NCBI RefSeq assembly: GCF_030253575.1
Contig: NC_080569.1
Coordinates: forward strand, 8,437,501-8,501,500
Length of the DNA stretch: 64,000 nucleotides
Reading direction: 5' to 3'
Source of the DNA: Rhododendron vialii
Taxonomy: Eukaryota; Streptophyta; Magnoliopsida; Ericales; Ericaceae
Part shown: one piece after another, positions 1 to 12,429 of the stretch
How positions within the stretch are numbered: position 1 is the stretch's first letter
Layout of the letters: every line of letters begins with the position of its first letter
Notes under the pieces: generated by a model
What the model was told of the DNA's origin: nothing
Seen by the model: the letters and a program-made list of their open reading frames with translations, nothing else
The model's database searches: none
Program-made: the position numbers and the translations under genes

Positions 1-1228
1 GCAGGAGGCACCTGGACCAAAAAACTAAGGGAAAGAATGAGAAACTCATAAAACTTGCAAGTGGAAGCATCTGGTTGCTTAAATATGTAGTGAGGTTCTC
101 GTTTGGTTTTATAGAAACATGTTACGGGCACTATTCAATCTGCTGGAAGTGCTTCTAGTGATTGACTCTGGCTTGCTTATGGTATTGTAATGCAGGATGT
201 AAACCATCCACACATATTTAGTTCTTTTATTTTGTACTCCCCTGTAAAAATCCGATTCTTTTGTACCCCCACGCACTCTATCCCAGTTGTAGCTCTGTTT
301 ACCTTTGCAACCTTAGGTAATGGCATATAGGAAACAAACTGGGCGTGGTCACTTAATATGCATGCCTATAAATGTGATAATATACTTGGCAGGTAGCTTA
401 TGTGACATCGGTTGATTTGGCTTCTTTCTCATCAGGATATTTGGTACTGATAAGGGATACAGAAAACTGAACGCAATGAAGAGCAGTGAAGACAACGCCA
501 TGAACAAGAAAATGTGAAGCTGCAGATGGAAAGAGAACGTTTTTGCGCCCTTTCATATTGTTCGGTTGGGTTCTTAACTGATAGCATCTTCGGGGGCTCA
601 TGAGTTACAGTTTTTGTGGATTAATCTGTTTGAAGTTGGATTTTGATGTTCGATAAATCTGTGCAAAGTTTCTTTGGATGGTTTGCCTCTGGTTACCTTA
701 CATAAATGAAGCTGCCATCATTTCTTTATTTCATGGGCATTTGTCTTCCACTTCCCTGGGTTCTTATGTGCTGTGTTGTGTTGGGATTTTTTTTTTTGTC
801 AATCGATAAAAGAGATCATTTTACACCAGATATGAAGTACATGGTACAAACTCGGAACACTATATCAATTGTGAGAGTCTAGGAGACAATCAAGCTCAAC
901 AACTCAATCAATATAAGAAATATGCCCAATATTAGTCAATACAAGAAATACGCTCAATATTTGGCTGGGATGGATCAAGGGAATTTAGATTACATTTTGG
1001 TGTTTATAACTTATTCCCCTTGAAAATCTTGATGCAATAATTTGTCCATATTAATAGGCCACCTTCTAAAAACCACTTTTGCATTTGGTCACCGCTTTAT
1101 CAAATTTCTGCGTTCGCCACCACTTTATCAAGTTTCTGCGTTCGCCACTGATTGTTTCCCAATTTATCCACCACACCTTATTACAAATTGTCTCCAACAT
1201 ATATTGTACTACTCCTATATATTTGCTT
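1..1228. other. Left-edge spacer, possible 3' end of an upstream + strand gene
   Basis: No complete gene is supported here. The first 51 bases read open on the + strand to a TAA, which could be the last codons of a gene entering from the left, but the frame cannot be confirmed. Bases 460-603 read as a glutamine/glutamate/arginine-rich peptide interrupted by one TGA at 487-489. It resembles the coiled-coil tail of some plant transcription factors and may be decayed coding sequence. The rest is AT-rich. Near 870-960 a 'caatat...aagaaat' phrase is repeated imperfectly. Confidence 0.25.
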
Positions 1229-3336
1229 TCAAGCCAGCATTTCGTCTTTCAAGCAAGCTCTAAGCTCGATCACGGTAGCATTCATGTCACTCACTCGTAA
1301 AACATCACAGCATTCTCGTCTACTCCCAGCCTGAAAAATGAAAACAAAGCCCATGGTTATACAAGGGTTTTTGAGGTATTCTTGTGAATTCATATTCATC
1401 GATGGAGTAGAAGGAAAGAATAGACGGCGACTTGAATCACTCACGCCACTTATAAGTCTTCCAACTGGTGATACGACGTGAATTTTGGCTATGTGATCAG
1501 CCGAACGATTTCCACTTGCCGAACAAGCTGGTAATTTGCGTTCCCATTTTCGCGTATAGCTCAAAACTATTCTCCCTCCTGTAGATTGCTCCACCGTATC
1601 GAAGAAAAAAACGTGAGGGGATTCACAAGGATCATTAGAAGGAAGCCGCGTGTTGAACATGTATGGTGGAAATGCGCCTTTTTTCCAAGGAACAAATGTC
1701 TCGATAGGCTTCTGAAGAATACTTGGTGGGAAAAAGGTTTCGTAAATGTGGGCCGAGTAGCCCCACGATATGGAGAAAGTCCAGTTGGTTTGCTTGTGAT
1801 AGCAAACGGTTTGTTGGAGCAAGTGAGACTCGTCGGCTTTCGCGGCTTTCATAAGGTGGTGAAGGGATTCGTAACGGTTCAGGAGGGGGAAAATGGGCTT
1901 CACGGCGTCGAGGTGGTGGAGGGAGAGGAGAGGGGATTGTGGGTGTGCTGAGAGAAGTCCTGATATGTCACCACGGAGATCAATCTGCATTAATATTGAA
2001 AGACAATTGTTACACATGTATATCGTGTACCTGATGAAACAATTGTTACACATAGTGGCTGTTTTGGTGGTGGGCGCGAGCGTGCATCTCTGTTTTCTCT
2101 GGGTTTTTGGTCCAGAGCGGAGATGGTGGCTGCTGATGGTGGTAGGCTGTGTTTGTTCTGGGCTTTTGGACGGCGGTTTCTGCAGGGTTGCGGTTGTCAC
2201 GGCGGTGTTGGAGACGGTGGACTGGATTGGTGACCTAGTTGTCTAGGTTTAGGGTTTGTTTCTTTCAGGTTTGGGTTTTTCTCTCTTAGGTGTTGGGTTT
2301 GGCCCATTTATTTGGATTGGGCTCTTTTTGGGTGTTTGTTGGTGTCTTACCAACGTTTGGGTGGTTTTTTTTCCGGTTTTTTTTTTATAAAAAAAAATGT
2401 GAGGCGAGGTGTAGTGGTGAGGTACTACCGTTTGTGCATGATGCTTCCTGGCGTATCACTACTACAAGATTTCTGTTTTTTATCATTTTAAATGGTATAG
2501 AAACCTTTCTTTGCTGATAAAAAGAAGAAGAAGTTGAGTACCTGATGAAAGCCCTTCTCATGAGTTAGAGGCACTCCCAAATCAGCAACACAAGACTGCA
2601 AAATATGGTCACTTCCATACACATAAGGATACCTTTTGATACACACATCCAAATTCTTAGCCAGTGCTTCTGCTAGAGGATAACTCAAAGCAAATCCAGC
2701 TCCCCCAAATCCCATTTCAAATGACCCCCACACATTATTCACAACACATTCCGAATTCCTCCCAATGTAATAGTACTTCCTATGATCATATTTTCCAAGA
2801 ACCTCCACTAAATTATTCGTGAAAAATATCGTGTCGTCGTCGGACATCACATACCACCTCACACCTTTATTTTGAGCCTTGAATGTCTCCACAATCACCT
2901 TAGCCATTCGGATTGCGTAAGGCATCAGATGCCTGTCGTACTCCTTGTATTTCGACGTGTTTTCAGAAACCCGAAAGGGTGGATCAATTGCTAAAGGCCA
3001 TGGAAGAAACTCGGTTGGAGGGCGGTCTAGGAAGAGGAATCCACGAGTTGTGTTTGGTTTCCACCACGACTCGACGTACCACTTCTTGTTGTTCCATGCT
3101 CTTGATGAACCTGATATACCAAAAACAATGTGGGTAATGTTGGTGGGAGAGTAGGAAATCGAGTCAGGATCGTTTGACAGGTGGTTTGAGTTGGGGAAGA
3201 GAGTGGAGGATTGGCAGCAGTGGTGGTTGGAGGAGAGAATGTACATTGTGTACATGGTTAGTCCAGAAAATAAAAGCAATTTGCCACAAACATTCGCAGG
3301 TTTATTCGACAACTGTTTGATCACCGGAGGTGCCAT
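1229..3336 (-). CDS. Glycosyltransferase family 31 protein (DUF604, Fringe-like)
   Basis: Two coding exons: 2542-3336 and 1229-1984, joined in phase 0 (donor CAG/GTACTC, acceptor TGCAG/ATTGAT). The protein is about 516 aa, normal for plant DUF604 members. Residues about 18-36 form a hydrophobic signal anchor, so it is probably a Golgi type II membrane protein. The DUF604/Fringe-like domain follows. It carries the acidic SDDDTIFF motif that corresponds to the metal-binding DxD of GT31 enzymes, then GFGGAGFALSYPLAEAL and YGSDHILQSCVADLG. The splice junction falls inside the conserved HQ-IDLRGD segment. The family is predicted to transfer beta-1,3-linked sugars; acceptor and sugar donor are unknown. 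The start at 3336 gives the expected short cytosolic tail. No defect seen. Confidence 0.9.
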
Positions 3337-4116
3337 GCTGAAGAGGGCCAGGAGCTTGAACTAAGTTTCCAAAAAATCAAAACAGCAAGAAATGAAGGAA
3401 AAACAGGAGCTTGATACAATTTTCTCTCCAATCTGGATCTTGAAAGTGGTAAAATGAGTTTGTGAGTAGGTTTCCTTTTTGAGTTGAATGGTTCATGAAG
3501 TTTGTGCTATGTTAAGAAAACACAAATCATGTGAGTGTATATCTTCGATTCATGTGCTGTGTTATTCATGTGATGGAAGTTGCTTTATATGAGGCCATAA
3601 ATTGCGAATTGCCGAACGAGAAAAGCCATACAACTTCAGTAATACTAGTCAGTCCAGTGACAAATATCCAGCTTTCGCTACAGTGCTAGCCGTAAAAGCT
3701 GGGTTTTGCATTATACGAAATATTTCCTGATCCAAGTTCTGTTGGGATAATAAACTCATCTTTAACAGTTCTGTGTTTCTAAATGAAGTGTGTGCCAGTA
3801 ATAAAGAAGTGGAGATGAGTTATATCAGTAGCAGCTCCGAGCATAGAAATCGTTAAGCCTCGATTTTATTCAACCGCTCAAAGATTACATCAGGTTTATG
3901 AACGTAGAAGTAGTCCTGACTCCTGGAAATGCTACATAATCAAAGAAAAAGAATAATAGGACAGCCTCAAACAGTAAGGCAAGAAATCCAGACATTTTCT
4001 TGCTGAGACTCGAATACTTTACACCCCATGAACACCAATATCATCAACTCTAAACCATGTCTCAAAGCTAACATAGCCACAAAGACTGAACTTTGACGAA
4101 AATCCCTTCTCACTTC
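3337..4116. other. Spacer between GT31 and pTAC16
   Basis: Both neighbours run on the minus strand, so this 780 bp holds the promoter and 5' UTR of the GT31 gene and the 3' UTR of pTAC16. I see no ORF with family signature and no clear repeat. Confidence 0.5.
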
Positions 4117-7100
4117 TTAGTCATCAACATAGATAGTTTCTTGCTGAAACAGTCCACCAAAAATCTTCCTCGTTTCGGGCTGGGACTCCGTTTTTGTTTC
4201 TTTTGGCTTTGGCGGCTGCTTTTGTTTTGGGGTTGGTGGTTTGATGACTGCTTTTTTGGCACGCAGAGTTTGAGCCTTGGCTTGTCCTCTTACGGTGGCA
4301 ATCTGGACTTTCGGCTTCTCAGTTGGCTTTTGAACAGCTGTTGCAATTTGTGAGCTGAACTTTTCCCAAGACAGTCCGGAACCAATCTCCTTTGCCTTGT
4401 CCAAGAGGCCTTCCACTGAAGCTCCTGCAGCCTCGGCCTTCACTTGTGCCTCTTCAGCTAGATTGGCTGCTCGAGCTTCTTGCTCTTCGAGCTTTTTGAC
4501 TTCGGTTTGTATCCTCTTTGCTACATTGGCTGCTTCTAGTGCTCTCTCTGTAGCTTTTCTGGCTTCTTCCTCGGCTTCTGCCTTTGCAAGGGATTCTGCA
4601 TAGGCTTTTCTTCTTCCGTCCTCAGGAATGGCACTAAAAGAAGTAAATTTAAACACCTTAGAATGCAATCCTCTCTTCAAATGCAGGTTAAGATTTCTAT
4701 ACTTATGCGTTCATTATGTACACAGATAGGTATACCGTTACCTGAATAGTTCATCCACAGTCTTCGATGGGGCAGCTGGATTTGTGCAAACTTGAACAAC
4801 CTGAAATCGAATGTTACCAATTTGAGCAATCAATGGAGAAAAACCACTCGAACACCACGAAAGTTCCATTCTTTTAGAGTAGAGTTGGTAAATAAATACG
4901 TCATGAATTACATGATTCGTGGAGTTTTGAGGGTAAATCAGTAAGACATGATAGAAATGCCAAGAATACTTGATATAGCAATGATTCTTCCTCAGATTCT
5001 GGGACATGAGTCCACAAATTGTTGGGATAAAAGAACACCTGAAATAGTTCTTGGCTAAAGAGAGGACTACCCAATTTAATATGATCATAGAGGCAATTTT
5101 CTAGAAAGAATTGCAAGAAAAAAACTTCAAAGGAATTTACTTCGTGGGTACAAGGTATTTTTTTTATGTTCTTCTAAATACACATTCCGGGTATGACAAC
5201 CTTGGACCAAACTCCCATCCAGTCTGCCTATCATCAATTTTGGCCCAGTTTTGGGATGGTGTTGGCCGATTCCGAATCCAAAATGGAGATCGAAAACTTT
5301 CTTAACGTAGACCTCACATGGAAGTATGTCTATCTCAATCGGACATCAGCGCTATTCCAATAATTCACATTTGTGCATGATAAAATAGACGACGGAGGTT
5401 TGGAAATTGCATTTGCCGTCTACAAACGTGAATGTTGGTATAAGCTATCCGCGTCCCGAGCTAATTTTTGAACAGTGACGTACTTTTGGTGCGAGGCCTA
5501 CGCAGATTACTTATTCCTCATGATTATTAGCCTCATCAAACAAACAAATGGTCAACTTGGCCCCGTTCCACTAACTAAGTTACTTATTTTTTGAATTAAA
5601 TGTGACGTATTGTGAGAGAATGACTTGTCTCGTAAAAAATAATTACTTAAAACAAATAGTACCCTTAGCAGAACGGATGAAATGCTCACCTTATTTGCCG
5701 CCACGGCTGTGTTGGCGAAAACTTTTGCCACCAGCAACGCTATCTGCGACTTAGCTACCTATAAAACTCCAACAAATCAAGAAAAAATACATCAATTTTC
5801 AGAGAAATTAATACAACAAAAGAAAATCATCAATTCTCCATTACAAATAAAAATAAAATTACTCCGTACATTACATTACTTTGTAGTCGTTTGCACCAAC
5901 ACTCCCTTCAGCCGACACGACGACGTTGTACGAACTCTCGGGGGAAAAGTCCTCCGTCAGCCGCGTCTTGATCAGCGTGTAACTGACGTCGCCGGCTTCC
6001 ACCACCTTCTGCAGGAGCTCCGGCACCGTCAGCGGCTGAGACCGCGAGAAGAGGTTGCTGAAGAACGACGATATGCCGTCGAGGACGTTGTAGGTCGAGA
6101 AGGTCGCCGCTTCGTCGTAGATGATCGCCACGTGGCCCACGCCGGCAAACTGGGCGGCCTGGATGACTTGCGCGGCGTCCGACGTGGTGACCTCGGCTGC
6201 GGGGCCGTTTTCGTCGGGGCCGATGGTGACGACGACCTTGCTGGCATTGCCGATGGCCTTGGCGATGGATTCGGCGTCTTGGAAGGTGGATTCGACGGCG
6301 TTGAGACTTTTTGATTCTTCGTTGGATATGATCTGCGGTGGAGATGGGGTAGGCGTAGGATAAATGAGTGAAACGTAAAATACATGCGATATACAGTATC
6401 TCTTTTTCTGGTTTTTTTTTTTACATCGACAAAAGACACTCAAAACACTCTTTCAAAAAGAAGACAGAGAGACATGTTTCAGTTTTTTTGTCTATATTTT
6501 TTCACCTCCCGTCGAGCCAAACAATGTGATATAAAAATTACACCAAAATCGAGTAAAAATTAAGAAAAAACAACAAAGAAAGACCGTGACAAAGAGACCG
6601 CAAAAATTTGTCAGAATGTCAATCGGATATAGTTACTTTTTGAAGAAAGACAAGAGGGTAATTTCACACACCAATTTACTTAGGCAATTGTTGACTAGGG
6701 AGAGGCATAATGGACCCTTTAAACACATACACAATATCCAAATTTCGGATATGGGAGCCGGCCTGGCTGACGCAGGCATAAGAGCCTCGCCACTAAAGAA
6801 TAGAACCACGACAAAGGGCCTAAGAGACCTGCACTAGAGGTCAAGCACCCAAACGACAACGGGTGGGCGAGACTTGGTTGCTTTAAAGGAGGGCAAGATC
6901 GGATATGGAAACTGGAGCTTATTGCTGTTCAAACAAAAGAAACTGGAGCTTACTAGTATATAAAAGCTGTAATTTGTTGAAAATGAAGCTTCTTTTGTAA
7001 ATGTCCAGTATTGTACAATTTCAATTGTTTTCCAAAGCACCAAAAAAAAAATGTCAATAGGGCTTTTGACATTAACACGCCTCAAACTCGACCCGAATTT

Positions 7101-8362
7101 AGAAAACTTGGGTCAACTATTTTTTTTATACAACAAACACAAAAATTAAATAGGAGAAAAAATATGGGTTGAAGTTGCGTAACTCAAGAAAGATACGAAT
7201 AACCGTCTAATTTTTCATTTTGATCCTAAAGCCCGATGATGCATGATTTTAATTGAATGTGAAGAACGCAATTTTCAACCCAACGCCAATAAACTCAATG
7301 AGATTTATATCCTTCATTAACTCTTTATTCAGAATCGTGTTAACATACGTTACTCTTAAAAAGCTGATAAATATTTTGGCACGAATTCGAAAATGGCAAG
7401 AAATCCAAAATAACACAACACGATTTTGACCCTAATTTTTATGATTTAGTAGCTCAAAACTGCTTCAAACTACTAATCCGATAACAACATAGGGCTAAAG
7501 TGGGGCAAAAATGGAGTTCCATTCACATGAAGTTTCCGATTAATGATTAAGGGTGTGTTCCACTAACTAAATTAAATGTGATGTACTGTGAGAGAATGAC
7601 TTGTCTTGTAAAGCAGGAAATAAGTACTTAAAAAATAAAAACTTTAGCGGAACGGGACCTAAATAGGACTAATTGAATCACATTGAAATTCTAACCATTC
7701 AGGATTATCAAGAATCCAAATATTCAGAGTCAAAGTGAGATTTGAGTGATGCTCTAAATGTTGACAAATTTACTCCATTGATTTTTAAGTTTCTTGCGGC
7801 CGGCCTAATATTTTGCGCCACACAGTGAGAAGTGTTAGATTCCTCCAAATTAACTTTGTGCTAAAACAACACAAACTCTAAAACTTGGTAACCACATTTG
7901 TGTAGCATAATAGCTAACCTTGTATTGGGCTGCAATGCGGGCAAGCTCCTGGGCAGCTCCCAGGTCCGCCACCCCAGCCCGAACCGTAAAACCTTCGCGC
8001 AGCAGCGTTTGGGTGATGCGGACGCCTGCCAGCCCAGTCGCACCGGCAACAAACACGGTGCCGGGGTCTTTCCGTCTCAGGCTCCCGAAAGACAAGCCCG
8101 TAGAAGGGCTAGCAACGACTGGGATCAGAGCCTTCACATCGGACACCTTACCGAAATTGAAGGAAAAGGGATTGGAACTCGGTTTATCGTCCGTCGGGCT
8201 TTCCTCGGCGGACGAATCATCGGCCGGTTTGCCGAACCGGAAAGGGGGGGAGGGGCCGGCCCTCTTGGCTGAAACGGCGAGCCGCGGGTTGCGGAGGGTG
8301 GTTAGCCTCGAAGAGGGGGTGGTGCTTAGGAGGAATGAGTTGGAGGAGAGAGCTGGAGCCAT
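4117..8362 (-). CDS. PTAC16: pTAC16, plastid transcriptionally active chromosome protein 16
   Basis: Five exons: 7919-8362, 5880-6332, 5690-5758, 4742-4800 and 4117-4633. Lengths sum to 1542 nt, giving 513 aa; the Arabidopsis protein is about 510 aa. The N-terminus (MAPALSSNSFLLSTTP) is a Ser/Thr-rich chloroplast transit peptide. Residues about 101-290 form an NmrA-like/atypical short-chain dehydrogenase Rossmann fold opening with TVFVAGATGLAG. Next comes LTEDFSPESSYNVVVSAEGS. The C-terminal part is an Ala/Glu/Lys-rich coiled coil and a basic Pro/Lys tail ending GGLFQQETIYVDD. pTAC16 is known from the plastid nucleoid fraction and as a thylakoid phosphoprotein; no enzyme activity is established. 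The ATG at 8362 is preferred over an in-frame ATG 12 codons upstream because it matches the family N-terminus. Introns 1 and 3 each contain a copy of the same small MITE. Confidence 0.95.
5559..5676. repeat. MITE, CCCGTTCC family, copy 1 (pTAC16 intron 3)
   Basis: About 118 bp, starting ggccccgttccactaa and ending ttagcagaacgg, so the ends are inverted repeats. The interior (gtattgtgagagaatgact) is shared with copies at 7551, 51088 and 51608. It ends 13 nt from the 5' splice site of intron 3. Confidence 0.65.
7551..7659. repeat. MITE, CCCGTTCC family, copy 2 (pTAC16 intron 1)
   Basis: About 109 bp from gtgttccactaactaaat to tttagcggaacgggacc. Ends are inverted repeats and the interior gtactgtgagagaatgact nearly matches copy 1. 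Confidence 0.65.
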
Positions 8363-8803
8363 GGGTGGGTTGGGGCAAAAGGAGGAAAACACAGTCAAGA
8401 GGCCATTTTGCTTTGGTTTTGGCTCTATAGTAGTATGTGGATGAGTGTCGGAAAGAGAGGGGTTTGTGTTGGTTGGATATTATCTGGATGGAGAGGTAGG
8501 ACAAGACAGCCAATGGTATTGAGCCACCTCGGCATATTCTATCTACAAAGGAGAAAATTGGACACCAGACGTTTTCATCATTTTCATGGTACACTGCAAT
8601 TAAGGAATGTCTACTTGACCACAAAAGGGAAAAAAACAAAGAAAGAGAGAGAGTAACCCTTTTCGGTTTGGATTTTGAAGGAAATTTTTTAGAATAATAT
8701 GTACAGAGAAATAGATAGAGAAAATTTATTAGAGACCGTGCCTACGAGTTTTGAGACCCAAAAATGGAGAAGGATGCCGACTCATCAGTGTAGTTGTATA
8801 TTA

Positions 8804-9011
8804 CTCCATCCGTCCCTTTTTGAATGCCTATTACGGTTCTGCGTGCCATTTCCGAAGGCTTATATCTCTCAACATAAAATCATTGTTTTAAAAAATAATT
8901 AAGACCTATCAAACAATATTCATATTGCACATTTTTAACAATGTAAATTAAAAGATATAGACAATTAAAAATGACACGTAAAACCGTAATGAACACTTAA
9001 AAAGGACGAAG
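8804..9011. repeat. Stowaway/Tc1-mariner-like MITE
   Basis: Begins TA-CTCCATCCGTCCCTTTTTG and ends in a degraded inverse (cttaaaaaggacgaag). The inner bases cattacggtt/aaccgtaatg type pairing is also present (ttacggttctgcgtg against cacgtaaaaccgtaa). The right TA duplication is lost. Confidence 0.5.
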
Positions 9012-9101
9012 ACTGCATAGGAGTCATTGAATAACTAGAAAAAACCCGGGCTCATAGGAACTGCATAGGAGTCATTGAATAACTAGAAAAAACCCGGGCT
9101 C
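9012..9101. repeat. 48-bp tandem duplication
   Basis: Two copies start at 9012 and 9060. The first 42 bp of each, from actgcataggagtcattg to aacccgggctc, are identical, so the duplication looks recent. It abuts the right end of the MITE. Confidence 0.85.
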
Positions 9102-9586
9102 GCTTACGGGGAAAGTGAAAATGGAAGCAAGAACCAACATAAACCATGATACATTTATACGGACGTACCCGTCATCTGTTTTTTTAGCTTGATTGGCTAA
9201 CCAACCAACAAATTCTGGTTTCTGTGTAACTTGACTGGAATAGATTTTGCACAGTATGCAGTATCATATCTTGAATTTTCGCGTAGAAACTTATTTGAGG
9301 TCTTACCAGCGACTACAAGGATCTCTGTTCCAAATCTCCCCTATCACCTGCGTTGAATTCCTCGCTACATGATTAGCATAGATGAGATTAATTGTATGCT
9401 ATGGAGTGACCGGCAACAAACGATTTAGACACAAAAAGTACCAGAATTAGGAGATCGATGGTCCTGCCCAGTCCAGAGTCACGGATTTCTCAAAAACAAT
9501 ACGCATAGACAAGAAATAAACAAAAGCAAAACATGAAAGCCAATTTTGCAAGAACAATTTTGACGCCAACATGATGATGGTTTTTC

Positions 9587-9751
9587 AGGGGTTGTTTCTC
9601 AGAAGCACTAAAAATACTAAAAGTACAGAAAGTAAATTTGTAATAAATGGACTTTTTTTCATCACTAAAGGGGCTTTTTTTCCCTTCACAAAATACAAAA
9701 GGGAATAAAAAAAGGGCCCCTTTCCTTTTAGCACTTTTAGAAAACTACCCG
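9587..9751. repeat. Short terminal-inverted-repeat element
   Basis: Left end gggttgtttctcagaagcac and the reverse complement of the right end (gggtagttttctaaaagtgc) pair over about 25 bp with several mismatches. The centre is also partly palindromic. About 165 bp; non-autonomous; superfamily not determined. Confidence 0.45.
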
Positions 9752-11370
9752 TCAATATGCTTTCCATTCCTCATACAGCCAGATCTGATGAAATATCACC
9801 ATATGAAGCAGGTGCGTGCTTTTTCCACTTCCCTCCCCTCATCAAGAGGGAAAGGGGCTCCGGATTTGGGAACGTTTTCGGAACAAACCCAACTTGAAAG
9901 TCCTGACCTTTCGCACGAAGCAATTTAAGAGAAAAAACCCAGGGCCTTACCTCTGCCCCTATGGCAAATCGTTTCAATCATAGAAACTATTTTCTATCCT
10001 AGAGGGAGCCGAGTATAATTTATAGCTCTCCTAAATTAGAAACATCTTACAGCAATTTGTTCACATATCTTTAGCATCCGATGAAACCTATATACAATAA
10101 TTTTGCACAAGATCATTCAAACACCTCATCCGTTCCAACAGCTTCCGTCAACTTATTTCTGATCCAAGTGCTAGGAAACTGCTCTAATTTCCGATCCAAG
10201 GGCTAGGAAACTGCTCTAAACACGTCTCAACCTAAGAAAAATATGCAGCCATTTATCTCTCTTTTCAAATGAACAAAAAACATAATGCGATCAGCTGTGA
10301 CAAAGATGTCACCCCCAATATCCAAATTCTAGTCGGATAGCAAGCAAACCACCATAGAAATGAGGACTCATCAAATTTTCTGACATGAGTCAGCAGTGGT
10401 GATCCAAGTTTTCTAGCACCATGCTTGGTAGACTTGGTGTTCAGCCATGCATCCAACAATCCTATATCGACCACAGAAAGTACAACAAAGAAAGTGCTCT
10501 CAATTTATCAACTAAAATTGAGATGCTTGAGTAATCTATTTTCCATCAATCTACTCTCAAAGAACAAGCAATGACTAACCAAAAAACCTCATCAACCTAC
10601 AAGGCCTACGTAAAATTTCGAAATATAAATTAAATAGTGGAACAAAAATCTAGAAGATAGGACCTGGCTTCCAGAATAACATCGGCCATATGATGTACTG
10701 GCTAGCTTTTTCAATTACATTTCCCCAGATGTCATAGCAATCAGGCACAATTGACAACAGGCGAGACTATGGCTAGCACTGGTTAAATTGATCACATGTT
10801 ACCACTCTCCGAAGACAGCTACAACCACTCAAATGATGAGGATAGTCTACCCTTCAGGATCTCCAGTATAGATATCTAAGCAAGTGATAAAGCTAAGTTG
10901 ATCCTTGCCCTCCCGAGAGCTCCCTCAACCAACATACTCACGTCCATAGGTCCACCATTAACCCACTCAAACTCCCTATGCTGATTTACTTGCCACAACT
11001 GAGATATTCACATTCTAATTTTTCCAATACGGGACTCCTATTAAATACAAGTGAGAAGGAAACTCCAAATTGTGAGTCCGTGACTCTTTTAAGTAGTTGA
11101 TTTCTTGAAGGAAAAAAAGATTGTTTCTAGCAGACAAATTTTGACAGGGCTTGGAAAAAAAAGCTGCTAAAAGTGCTCTTAAACATTCTCCTCATCGTAT
11201 GCATGCACTTCATTACAAGAAAATCGTGTGTCTCGTGTGTGTGTATAAATTCTGCATTCCCTTCCTCTACTCCAATACACTTTTACATTCTCCTTTGTAG
11301 ACATCCGACATCTACTTCTATACTCCAATCCAGTCCACTTCCACCTTCCCTTTTCCCATCCAAACCCTAA

Positions 11371-12168
11371 GAAGCACAGATACGAATACGGATACGTGGA
11401 TACGTGATTTTTCCAAAAAATAAGATACGATACGTTGGGGATACGTTGAATATAAAAATAAAATATATACCCAAAAAAACTATAAAATTTCATTAATTAG
11501 GTTGTGAGGATGAGGAAACAGAACTACCAGTACCAGCACTAGCAGAATCCATCAGATTTTACCGTTAAAAAAAAACCTAAATTAGACCAGAGAGAGATGA
11601 GAGACGATAGGTATAGGTATAAAAAAAAACTCAGATTTTACTGTATGGGTATATAGGTATATATATACATGCACACACACTGATACATGATTGAGAGAAA
11701 GAGATGAGAGATGAGAGACGAGAGAGAGAGAGAGCAACGAGAGAGAACAGAGAGACGAGAGAGAGAGAGAGCAACGAGAGAGAACAGAGAGGCGAGAGAG
11801 AGAGAGAGAGACTTACAGATCAACGTCTCTTATCAAGAGATGAGAGACGAGAGACTTCCAGATTGACTTCTGCCTTTTCCTTCACTGTAATCGACTTGAA
11901 TATGTACGTACAGTGCAGATCAAAAAATACATGTACACCTAATTGCAGTTTGACCCTTTAATTTTAAGTAATAACAATTTTAACCCCACGCGTATCCCAA
12001 ACGTATCCACAACATATCCGAACGTATCCAAAACGTATTGGGATACCAAAAATTAATGTTATAAACTGGATAGTCTAAAAAACGTATCGGACACGTATCC
12101 GGAGCGTATCCGTATCCGATATGCATACGGTACGAGATACGAAGGCTAAAATAGAGTATCCATGCTTC
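11371..12168. repeat. GATACG-rich non-autonomous DNA element
   Basis: About 0.8 kb bounded by gaagcacagatacgaatacg on the left and gagtatccatgcttc on the right, which are inverted relative to each other. Multiple copies of GATACG/CGTATCC lie in opposite orientations in the two subterminal zones (11378-11450 and 11985-12145). This is the layout of a TIR element with subterminal repeats. No transposase ORF; flanking duplication not clear. Confidence 0.5.
11713..11815. repeat. GA-rich minisatellite, period about 37 bp
   Basis: Just under three units of a GA-rich sequence with gagacgagagagagagagag and gcaacgagagagaacag phrases, inside the GATACG-rich element. Confidence 0.7.
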
Positions 12169-12429
12169 ATAGTCCAAACCTCTAGTACTTAAATCACACA
12201 GTTGCGTCCCTTGCCAATTTTCCTGACAACTCAATTTACCTAAATGGTTGCAGAAACATCAACAACAAATATCACACACAACCACATAGGATCAAAGGAT
12301 GAGGAATCTACTTCATGACAAAGTTTGTAAAAAAAAATAAAAATAAGGGTGATAATCCTCAAAAATTTAAGACACGGAGAAAAGAAAATAAGGAGTTAGG
12401 AAGTGGTTGAATATCATATTTAAATGACA

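Noticed and set aside
1586-2246. Plus-strand ORFs of 121 and 117 codons
   Set aside because: They lie antisense to exon 2 and the intron of the GT31 gene and have no family signature.
5682-6363. Plus-strand ORFs rich in Asp/Gly/Arg
   Set aside because: They are antisense shadows of the GC-rich exon 2 of pTAC16.
6586-6837. Plus-strand ORF of 83 codons in pTAC16 intron 1
   Set aside because: It is intronic, has no recognised domain and is not supported by any neighbouring exon.
7898-8444. Plus-strand ORFs of 124 and 174 codons
   Set aside because: They are the reverse of pTAC16 exon 1; the minus frame has the transit peptide and Rossmann motif.
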